DNA of 64,000 nucleotides from Paulownia fortunei (taxonomy: Eukaryota > Streptophyta > Magnoliopsida > Lamiales > Paulowniaceae). Shown one piece after another: positions 50,415-60,003 of this stretch. The stretch is taken from NCBI GenBank assembly GCA_019321725.1, contig CM033109.1, forward strand, positions 24,001,048 to 24,065,047, given 5' to 3'. The number at the start of each line of letters is the position of its first letter. Position 1 is the first letter of the stretch. The notes beneath the pieces were generated by a model. The model searched no databases and was not told where the DNA came from. It saw only the letters and a program-made list of their open reading frames with translations. Made by a program: the position numbers and the translations under genes.

Positions 50415-51995
50415 ATGAGCATTCCCGCCTTCACAGCCGCGCCAGTTGCCATCCAACAGCGTTCTTCACCACCACCTCCCCAGCCGCCGCTTTTCCGCCA
50501 ATCCCCCACCAACACTAATTGCCCAGACCACCACCACCACCACTTCTCCTTTAAAAGCTCCCAAAACAACAATTCTAACAGTCCTGTCGAAGTTACCACT
50601 GCCTCATGGACTTCATCCATAGCCCACCACTGCAGAAACGGCCGTTTATCCAAAGCAGTCTTGCAATTCACCAGCATGCGGACATCCGGGGTTGATCCAA
50701 ACCACGTAACTTTCGTTACTCTCTTCTCTGGCTGTGCCCATTTTCCATCCCAGGGTTTGTTGCTTGGGCCTTCCGTTCACGGGTATGCACGAAAAATTGG
50801 GTTGGATGTTGACAATGTGATGGTCGGGACGGCTGTAATTGACATGTATTCGAAGTTTGGTAAAATGGGCTTGGCCAGATTGAGTTTTGATCATATGGGT
50901 GTCAAGAATAAGGTTTCGTGGAATACTATAATCAATGGGTACATGAAAAATGGCGAGTTTCAGGAGGCAATCAGATTGTTTGATGAAATGCCTGAAAGAG
51001 ATGCTGTGTCTTGGACTGTGTTGATTGATGGTTTTGTGAAGAAGGGAAGGTTTGAGGAGGCATTGGAGTGGTTTCAAGAGATGCAGTTGTTGGGAATGGC
51101 TCCTGATTTTGTGACGATTGTATCAGTGCTCTCTGCGGTTGCTAACTTGGGAACACTTGGTTTGGGCCTTTGGCTGCATCGGTTTTTGTTGATGCATAAC
51201 TTCAGAGACAATATACGGGTTAATAATTCGTTGATAGATATGTATTGTAGGTGTGGATGTGTCAAATTAGCTTGTCAAGTATTTCAGAACATGCCTAAGC
51301 GAAGCTTAGTCTCATGGAACTCGATAATAGTGGGCTTAGCATGTAATGCACATGCGGAGGAAGCTTTGAATTATTTTCATATGATGCAAAATGATGGGTT
51401 TAAGCCAGATGGTGTGAGCTTTACTGGAGCTCTTACTGCTTGTAGCCATGCTGGTTTAGTAGACAAGGGGCTGGAGTTGTTTGAAGCCATGAGGCAAGTC
51501 CATAAAATCACTCCAACAATTGAACACTATGGATGCATAGTAGATCTTTATAGTCGTGCCGGGAGATTGAAAGAGGCACTGCTGGTGGTAGAGAACATGC
51601 CTATGAAGCCAAACGAAGTCGTGGTTGGTTCTCTGTTGGCAGCATGTAGAACTTGTGAAGATGTCGACTTGGCTGAGAGGCTGATGAACTATATCTACAA
51701 TTTGGACCCGAGTGGAGATTTCAATTACGTGTTGCTGTCAAATATTTATGCAGCAACAGGAAGTTGGCGAGGGGCAAGCAACGTGAGGAAGAAAATGAAG
51801 GCTCTAGGGGTACAAAAGAAACCTGGAATTAGTTCAATTGAGGTTAGTGGCATCATTCATGAATTTGTTGCGGGTGATAAATCTCATACTGATGCAGAAA
51901 GTATCTATATGATGCTCAAGCATTTGTCACATGACCTAAGGATATCCAGCCTAGCTTCAGAAATTTATTTCCGGGATGCATATGAATGTGATTGA
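50415..51995 (+). CDS. CLB19: Plastid RNA-editing PPR protein, CLB19-like
   Basis: An intronless frame of 526 residues, PLS-subclass pentatricopeptide repeat protein. The N terminus is Pro/Ser/His-rich and suits a plastid transit peptide. PPR repeats run from about residue 60 to 430 with typical turns (VSWNTIINGYMKNGEFQEAI, VSWTVLIDGFVKKGRFEEAL, GALTACSHAGLVDKGLELF, EHYGCIVDLYSRAGRLKEAL). The C-terminal E-type region (PNEVVVGSLLAACRT, YVLLSNIYAATGSWRGASNV, KKPGISSIEV) follows. There is no DYW deaminase domain, so a partner would supply it. I recognise strong similarity to Arabidopsis At1g05750 (CLB19/PDE247), an editing factor for plastid rpoA and clpP transcripts. Target sites here are inferred from that homologue only. 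Confidence 0.87.
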   Translation: MSIPAFTAAPVAIQQRSSPPPPQPPLFRQSPTNTNCPDHHHHHFSFKSSQNNNSNSPVEVTTASWTSSIAHHCRNGRLSKAVLQFTSMRTSGVDPNHVTFVTLFSGCAHFPSQGLLLGPSVHGYARKIGLDVDNVMVGTAVIDMYSKFGKMGLARLSFDHMGVKNKVSWNTIINGYMKNGEFQEAIRLFDEMPERDAVSWTVLIDGFVKKGRFEEALEWFQEMQLLGMAPDFVTIVSVLSAVANLGTLGLGLWLHRFLLMHNFRDNIRVNNSLIDMYCRCGCVKLACQVFQNMPKRSLVSWNSIIVGLACNAHAEEALNYFHMMQNDGFKPDGVSFTGALTACSHAGLVDKGLELFEAMRQVHKITPTIEHYGCIVDLYSRAGRLKEALLVVENMPMKPNEVVVGSLLAACRTCEDVDLAERLMNYIYNLDPSGDFNYVLLSNIYAATGSWRGASNVRKKMKALGVQKKPGISSIEVSGIIHEFVAGDKSHTDAESIYMMLKHLSHDLRISSLASEIYFRDAYECD

Positions 51996-52496
51996 ATTTG
52001 CCATGTCTTGTGGATGATGTGCAAATAATTAGGTTTAGGGCGAAAGAAATTTTTAGCCTCAAACTCTTACAATTATACCATTTTAGTTCTTGAACTCTCG
52101 GATGTACTGCTTTACTCTCTAAACTCTAAATGAATACAAATTCACACATTTCTCTCAAATTTAAAGCTATATTTAATACTAGTGTACTAGTATATATATT
52201 TCCACATGGATGGAAACCTGGGTTTAGCTCGTGTTATATATATATTATATATATATAGCGAAAACGATAAATATCAGAAGTCTAGTTATATATTCATTTG
52301 CATAAAGTAATATTAATACATAACCTCCCAGCATACATACATTTCTGACAAAACACACCATCTGAGGTGTTCATTAAACCTAATATATATATATATTATA
52401 TTATATTTGGCATTTGAAGTCTGCAACTACAGGATATATATATTTTTTCCTTCCAAAAACAAAATAAACAAGGGAGAAAATGCAGTAGATAGAACT

Positions 52497-53034
52497 TCAT
52501 GGAGTACGGGGCTTCTTCGGATCCTGACCATTATGGTGCAATGGGTCAGGACCCGCTGGAACTCTCCTCAGTTCCCAATCCTCTGGCATCTCATTGTTCC
52601 CATAGCTACCGAGTTTAGGGACTCCATTCTTCAAAGCCATCTTCTTCATCTCCAAAAATAACTGCTCATGATAAAGGTTGAAAATATGTCAAGAGTCCAA
52701 AACAGAAGTCAAGCTACACACACACACGCCTCAGAGTTCTTAAGACAATATGAAGTGAATTTGGCATGCAATGAATGAGAGAAACCTTTCGGTGCAGAAC
52801 TTCTGGAGAGGCTCCTTTTCTGCTGCATTCTGCCAAAACATGAACATATTCTTTTAGCTAAATAAACAACTTCATAAAACATTGTGTTTGGATCTACATA
52901 TCAATAACTGCATGTATATAAGTGTGTGTGTGTGTGAGAGAGAGAGAGAGGGGGGGCAGACCAGCAAAATCTTGAATGAAAAGGGTTAAAACCAGCAGCA
53001 TGCAGAGCACCCCTGAGCTCTTAGTCATTGCCAT
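52497..53034 (-). CDS. CLV3: CLAVATA3-like CLE peptide precursor, 93 aa
   Basis: Three short exons, 52962-53034, 52786-52829 and 52497-52661, join in phase (24 codons plus 1 nt, 14 codons, 54 codons plus stop). Exon 1 encodes a signal peptide (MAMTKSSGVLCMLLVLTLFI). Exon 3 carries the CLE dodecapeptide RRVPAGPDPLHH at residues 71-82, followed by a short tail NGQDPKKPRTP. CLE peptides are secreted, cleaved and hydroxylated at prolines, and bind LRR receptor kinases; CLV3 restricts WUSCHEL in the shoot meristem. Points for CLV3 rather than another CLE: two introns (most CLE genes have none), GPDPLHH, a tail after the motif, and an ALMT neighbour as I recall for Arabidopsis CLV3. Differences from Arabidopsis (RTVPSGPDPLHHH) are Arg at position 2, Ala at 5 and Asn at 13. 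The gene converges on the PPR gene 0.5 kb away. Confidence 0.85.
52922..52950. repeat. (TG)n(AG)n microsatellite inside CLV3-like intron 1
   Basis: A compound dinucleotide run sits 11 bases from the donor of the 132-bp intron 1 (on the transcribed strand it reads CT then CA repeats). It fills about a fifth of the intron. Confidence 0.95.
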
Positions 53035-53140
53035 GAACTCCCTGACAGTGAAGAATTAAAGGGCTGAAAGTTTTTCTAGTAAGAATCCTTTGAGAAGTTT
53101 ACAAGTTGGTAAGTGATCAGATTGGTTAGTTGAGGGCCAA

Positions 53141-53147
53141 ATTTATA
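53141..53147 (-). promoter_or_regulatory. TATA box of the CLV3-like gene
   Basis: On the minus strand TATAAAT lies about 107 bases before the ATG at 53034, suggesting a leader of about 75-80 bases. Confidence 0.55.
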
Positions 53148-53199
53148 CAGAGAAATTTTGTGGCGAATGATTGCTCATGCAGCCATTTTGTTAGAGGTG

Positions 53200-55310
53200 A
53201 TCGAGCATATATTTATATGATATGACACTGTATCCAAAATCCATAAAGAAGAGAGATGGAGAATAAAACCATGGATGAAAAGTCTTTTGCAAAATTGCTA
53301 CCAAATGCCTAGTTGATATTCGAGCCAGGTTCCTGACGGCGCCGTTTCAGATGACTGTGACACTATGACGTCACTCCTCAGCATTTTGGAAATCTTGTGC
53401 AAATCACACACACGCACACACACACACACTATATTACTTACCACTCCTGTATCTCACTTTGTGGGCTCTAGACTCAACCATGCAAGTGCAACATAACTCA
53501 AGGGCTGCTCAACAAAAATTAGAAGCAAGAAATTGTTAGTATCTGATTTTCATTTTTTTTCAATTGGAAGATCATCAGAAGTTATAATTGATTTTATCAA
53601 GAAGATACTCTTTTTCCAAAACTATAACTCAATTTTTTTTTCAACATTCTAAAAATAAAATTTTATTTTTTAAAATTAATTTTTATTTTTTAACTTCAAA
53701 TGACCATGTAAAAGTATGTTTCAACCACTACTTTTATAAGTATTATGAGTAACAGCGTAAAAATATTCAACCACTACTATCATTCATTTCATCTACTCCT
53801 GAATAAATTGAGGGATTTATAATATTGTTACTTCAAACTCGGCACAATTTAAAATATTATTGAAGGTGTCGAAAAAATTTATTTTTTTTTTTTAAAAAAT
53901 AACTTATGCTTGATTAACTTAATATAAACTGAAAAATAACCACTTTCCCTACGGGGCAAACCTCATATATATTGACATAAAGCCTTGAGAGTGGGTACGA
54001 GTTTCCGTTAAAGAAGAATATTCCCAATTTTAGTACCATCCAATGGTACTTTCATGTGTCAAACTTTTTTAGGACATTTGCTTTTCTTTTTCTTCTTTTT
54101 TGTTTCTCCTTAGGTACTGATTAGCCATCTCTGCAGGCTTAAGTACTTGGATGAAAAAACAGAGGATCTGGGCATTTTTCATATTTTTAGGAAGCAATAT
54201 CTGCGAAGTATAATAATAGTATGACAGAGGAGGAGATAATATTGAGGATAGTACACTGGGGCTGGGATTTTGTCAACAGTGGTAATGCTGATGATACGTA
54301 ATCATTACATTTGATTATTCTCTATGCATATACCTGGATTTTGATAGCTATGTAATAAAGTTTTTTTTTTAAAATTTTTTTTATTAATTTTATGTTTAAA
54401 TATATTCTTTAAAATAGATATATATTTTTAGAACCTATTGGGTTTCGTTTTTTAAGTAGCATCTTTTTAATTTTTAAAATTTTAAAATTTTATTTTATTC
54501 ATTTTTATTATAAATACCACTTATTTTTAATTTTTAAATATGTTAATCTTAAGTTAAAAATAAAAATACACATAGCAAACACTTTTTCATGTGTACTAAT
54601 ATTTTTTTCATGTAAGAAATACTATAAAATAAATATATCTTTTTTTTTTCAATCTATATAGTTGATATTTTTAATTTGGAAAATGCTGAATAATATAACA
54701 CGACATCTATTTTAAATACTTTTTTTTAGAGATTATAATATGTTATATATAATTTTTATTTTTTTATCTTTTATTTTAAAATTTTGTATGGAGTTAAAAT
54801 AGAAGTATAAAAATGAGAGGAAGAGTGTATAATATACCTTTGTAATTGTTCACCATTTTGTCAAAGCGAAAGGGATTGATTGATGTGGTCATGCATGTCC
54901 CTCTTAAAGACAACTTTTCTACTTTGGCTTAATTTTTACTTTACTGGGTGAAAATTCGAGAAATACTTTTTAATTAATTAAGGTAGAACAAAGTCAATCC
55001 TGTCATAAAATTTCAAAACAAGATTATATTTTATTCTTATTACTGTAAATTTTATAATTCATTGTTCTATTATTTTTCTCATAAATTTCTTATGTTTGAT
55101 AACTTATTTTATATAATTTTCTATTCACACATAACATTAAGTATTGAGGCTCACAAGTCACAACCTTAAGCTAGTAGTATACTCGGTCCAATACTTTCTA
55201 AAAAAAGTTTCGATCGAATTTGTTTATAGTAGTAGCAGCAGCTCGTGAACCAATCACTTTTACAGTGAAGAGAATTAATTTAGCATTTTAATGAAGTTAT
55301 GATGATGGTT
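53200..55310. other. Spacer upstream of the CLV3-like gene
   Basis: The first several hundred bases should include its regulatory region. A GC-rich motif pair (GACGGCGCCGTTTCAG and TGACGTCA) lies near 53335-53375, followed by a (CA)n run at about 53405-53428. Beyond that the DNA is AT-rich with no supported gene. Confidence 0.4.
53366..53373. promoter_or_regulatory. TGACGTCA palindrome (bZIP-type site)
   Basis: TGACGTCA is a perfect palindromic TGA/CRE-type bZIP element, about 340 bases upstream of the CLV3-like start codon. Function is inferred from the motif only. Confidence 0.35.
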
Positions 55311-55312
55311 TC

Positions 55313-55500
55313 GCGCCCATGAGTATGGCGTAGTGGTAAAATAGTTGGAGGATTCTTTTGAATATCAAGATTCGAATTTTGACGGATGAAAAGATTATGA
55401 CGCGCATGTATTATACCGGGGATCCTTACTGCATGACGTGAAGGGGGTCTATTGAGAGAGTTGGCCATAACGAATGTCAAACTCTAAGCGTATATAGGAT
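55313..55500 (+). mobile_element. SINE-like sequence with tRNA-type internal promoter
   Basis: An A box TGGCGTAGTGGT at 55326-55337 and a B-box-like AGATTCGAATTT at 55368-55379 are 42 bases apart, start to start. A non-tRNA body follows (GGGGATCC..., GAAGGGGGTCTATTGAGAGA). The composition is clearly less AT-rich than its surroundings. The sequence does not fold as an intact tRNA. The 3' end and target duplication are not clear. Confidence 0.45.
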
Positions 55501-55509
55501 ATATCGTCG

Positions 55510-58500
55510 TATTTATTGGAATGGTGAATTATGGGATTATCCAAGTGAATGAAATCGAATGTAAGATTTTAAATTAAATTATAGCATAATGTGTTAATAT
55601 GGGCAGCAAAATTTTTGGCAACCATAGTATGCCACTTCATTTTACCATAAATAAAAAAATATATAGGCCTAATAAACATATGCTAAAGCCCAAGAAATTT
55701 CATAGATGAGATATATAGAATTAAATTATTTGCCTAAAATATTGATTTATAGTCCCGTACCACAGGAAAAGTCGTGGCACTAGCAGTTTCTGTTACGTTG
55801 GTGTACCACCACATTTTCTAGGAGCATGCCTTTTATGGTGGGGTGAATTGACGGGAATGCCCTTGTGACGTGAATTGAGGTCATCCTTTTAGGGCCCTTT
55901 TCTGGCAAGATTCGATTGACATCAAGTGAGTTAATGTTGATTAGAAGGATATCAAAATATTACAGCTGGGGATTCTGCAAATGTGATAGTGGTCAACCAG
56001 GTGATTTGCAATCATTTTTTCACTGCCAATGCTGTAATACAATTACTATTTCAAGATTTTGTATTTATCTGCAAACCAAAATTGAAGGTTTTGAGTTTTT
56101 TTTTTTGAACTTTTTTTTTATATTTTAATATTTTTAGGATTTAAAAAAAAATTTATGAATTTTTTATAAAAAATAAAAATATATTTGGATTGGTTATGTA
56201 TCTTATATACAATATATATTTGAAAATAAAAGTATTTTTTTATATTTTTTTAATATAAAATAGCGTAAAATATTAATACGTTTGAAAATGAGTATGATAG
56301 GTGTATAAAAGGATAAATATAAGTAGGTTAGAAAATGAATTTTAAAAATGATAACAAATGATATTTTTAATAAAAATATATAAAATAAATATAATTTTTA
56401 TTTTTAAATTGTAAAAAAAAAAACCAGTTAAAAAATGAAACCAGACAACCCGTTAAATTCTATGGTGGAGGAGAAATAAGTTTGGTTTCGGTTATTTATG
56501 AAAATTTATTTTTAGAAAATAACTTATTTTTGAATTTTATATCCTAATTTTTAAAGTCTGTACTTTATTTAATATAACATTTGTTATTTTATATTTGAAA
56601 GAAGTAAGTTAATGTATTTTTTTTAAAATAAAATATCAAATCAATATATCAGCTCAATTGATTAAACTTTATATCAATGAATTAAACTTTATAACTTTGC
56701 ATTTTTATTATAATACCTTTCTCAAGAGAAACTTTCAAAACATTTTTAGAAAACATTTTATGAAAATAAATCCAAACTTTACAAAAGGAATTTTTTTTAC
56801 TATTTGAAAAACTAAAAATTATTCGTTTATCCACTTTTCAACGGAGACAATATTATATATCTTTATTTTGAATACTTCCCCAAATGCTCGTTCCAAAATC
56901 TATAATAGTTATTTTTAGATCAAAGATTTATAATTTAATAATCCCATCATTAATATTTGATATAAAAATGGCAATTTGTGAGTTTGGATCGGGTATTTAC
57001 CCACTTTTCTAAGATTTTTTAAGGATTCAGATATCAGATTCGACAGGTTAAACCATTAGATTCATTTTATAAGTATAAAAATATTAAAAATATATATATT
57101 TTAAAATAATACCACTAAATTTTTCTAAAAATATTATTTTTAAAAAATAACATTAGATAAGTATACATGTAATAAATTAAAGAATAAATAAAAAATTAAT
57201 GGATGGGTCAGGTTGAAAGTGAAAAGCCAAAACCCACTTCAAAACTATTTAAAATTTTAAAAATTCATTTCAAGTGAGATAGGTTTAAGTCCGAACATGC
57301 CTATTACCATTGCTAATTTGAAATGATATTTTTTAATTTTAAAGTAATTTAAATTCAATAAAAAAATAAGTAATAATTCTATCTTTATAATACATATGTA
57401 ACAAAAAGAGGGTACTAGGACCATAACATATTAAATTATGATTTCTACTCTGAATATATGTAAGATATAAAGAAAAAATGAGACCCTCAAGTGATAACTC
57501 TTATATTAAAATATAATTTTCACATTTTGAAAATGTAAAAAAAAAAAAAACACGCTTTTACTTTCACATGAAAATTAAGTGAAAATAATTTCAACCATAA
57601 AAAATATTAAAAATAAAATTCATGGGCTATAAAATGAAACCAAATGGACACTCTTTATGTTATTAAACACTGTTATTGTATAACAAACAATAGAGATGGT
57701 AATTTTTTTTTTAAGTTAATAAGGTGACATGGCATAGAAGAAATTAAGACCAATGATCTAAAGATAAAATTGAACCTAAATTGCAAGTAGAAGTAACATT
57801 AGCAACAAACATTAACCTTTAAAAACTAACATTATGTTCATATAAATTTGATTTACACGTTCGAGAGTCACGTCCTTATCTAATTTAATAAAACCTATAT
57901 GATGGAGAATTTGATTTCTCTTTAAACAAATATGAAAAAAATCACAATTATAAATTTTTGCAACTTCAAGACAATCGTTCTAGTGTTCTTATGGAATCGA
58001 ATACATAAACTATCCAATTTTTCATGCAAAGACCATGAATTTTCGTATCATGGTTCAAGAATGATTTAATTTCAATTCAAATGAAGCGTATATAATAATT
58101 AGCATATCTATGGATTCAAGAAAGATTCAATTTTAACTCAAATAAATAGTAAACGACGATTAGTACCTATTTGAAGAGCGATTCAATTTCAGCCAGGACA
58201 AGGGACTGGCGATGTTAGGGGTGGGTGGCGGCGGTGTCCGTCCTCCTCAATTCTAATTTTTTAATAAAATTGATATAAATTTAATATATTAAAATATTAA
58301 ATTTTAAAAATTTATCTACCTAAATAATAAAAAATATTTTTTTATTTACTATTTAAAAAATAATAATTATCACCTTTCGATATTTATTTTATGATTCTAA
58401 CCTTGGAGAGAGGGTGGGTCTACCCCTCAAGTCTATAAACTTATACGTTAGATATCAAATTTATTAAAGTTCATAATTTCCCCCTCCTCCCCCACCCAAA

Positions 58501-58570
58501 AAAATAATAATAATAAAATTATTTTGTATATGACTAAAAATATCTTTTTATATATTATTTCTAAAAAATA
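55510..58570. other. AT-rich spacer with transposon debris
   Basis: No supported gene. Contains one copy of small inverted-repeat family 2 at about 56965-57315 and an isolated GC-rich stretch near 58190-58250 with no recognisable frame. Confidence 0.4.
56965..57315. repeat. Small inverted-repeat element, family 2, copy B
   Basis: Left end AAAATGGCAATTTGTGAG and complement of the right end AGCAATGGTAATAGGC. The interior CATTTTATAAGTATAAAAAT and ATAATACCACTAAATTTTTCT match the copy at 42690-43030. Confidence 0.45.
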
Positions 58571-59609
58571 ATTAATTTGGTTAAATTCATTTTACCCTTT
58601 TTATTAAAGGGTTTGTATTAATTACCCTCATTTACAATTAAAACCTTCGTCTACCCCATTCATCTCCAAAAAAATAGCTAAATAGACATAAATACCCTTA
58701 GCCTTAATAAAAATAAAATCATTTTACCCCCTATTGTAACCTATATAATATTTGCTCCCTCTATAATCAAAATTTCAACTATTTTGACCTCAATTTTATT
58801 CAACATACAAAAATTAATTAGAAATTATATAATTTTTATTTAAATAAGTCTAAATAAAATACTAATAGATTAAAAGTCATTTAATTGTTAATATTATAAC
58901 TAAACATGAAAGAATATTTCGAATTATAAAATTCTCTAAGGAAAAAATTGAAAAATAAATTTTGAAGGAAAAACCCTCTACAATCAAATATATCAATAAT
59001 TTTGATCCAAAAATTTTCTTCTAATTAAAAAAAATTTGAATATGCTTTATATAATTTAAACAAACACAAAATTATTAATAAAACATATACTACTAAAATA
59101 AAATGAATATATTATTTTTATTATATAATGATACCTTATACATTTTTTTAATTAGAAGAAAATTTTTGAGTCAAAATTATTGATATATTTGATTATAGAG
59201 GGGGTTTTCCTTCAAAACTTATTTTTCAATGTTTTCCTTAGAGAATTTTATAATTTGAAATATTCTTTCATGTTTAGTTATAATATTAACAATTAAATGA
59301 ATTTTAATCTATTAGTATTTTATTTAGACTTATTTAAATAAAAATTATACAATTTTTAATTATTTTTTTTATATTGAATAAAGTTGGGGTCAAAATAGTT
59401 GAAATTTTGATTATAGAGGGAGCAAATATTATATAGGTTATAATAGGGGGTAAAATAATTTTATTTTTATTAAGGCTAATGGTATTTATGCACATCTAGC
59501 TATTTTTTTGGAGATGAAGGGGGTAAACGAAGATTTTAATTGTATAGGGGGTAATTGATGCAAATACTTTTGTACAATGGGGCAAAATAAATTTAACCCT
59601 AATTAATTT
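58569..59609. mobile_element. Large foldback MITE with 10-bp target-site duplication
   Basis: The element spans 58579-59599, with arms of about 460 bases and a loop of about 100 bases near 59040-59140. The ends are GGTTAAATTCATTTTACCC and, inverted, GGGTTAAATTTATTTTGCCCC. Exact direct repeats TAATTAATTT flank it (58569-58578 and 59600-59609). Internal landmarks mirror each other, e.g. TTGCTCCCTCTATAATCAAA and TTTTCTTCTAATTAAAAAAA. A 9-11 bp duplication is characteristic of Mutator-like elements; the superfamily assignment is an inference. No coding capacity. Confidence 0.8.
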
Positions 59610-60003
59610 TACCTCCAAGTTAAAATTTCTGATTTTATCTCTAATTTCAACTCTAATAAAATGTAGATAACAATCGACACTAGAATTCTTGAACACCACT
59701 TATAATAATTTTCAAACTTGTTCAACTCATAATAAACTCATATTTTGTAATTAATCACATCCATTTTATTTTTTCAAGCTTCATTGCCATAGTTTACCAC
59801 AGTAGGAATTTTGTGATATGTAACAATCCCATGAAAAGCTCAAATATCTCTATAGTCCACATTAAGTGAAGTTTGATAAATCCATCGACGCGCACAACTC
59901 ATGATACTTTACATAATATACAAACAAATATGAGAAACATTAAAGAATGCAAACTCAAAAAAACTGGAAGTATTTTCCAAGATAACAACATTAAAAATGA
60001 ACC

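Noticed and set aside
55313..55400. tRNA gene
   Set aside because: A and B boxes are present but no cloverleaf arms or acceptor pairing can be drawn, so it is treated as SINE-like.
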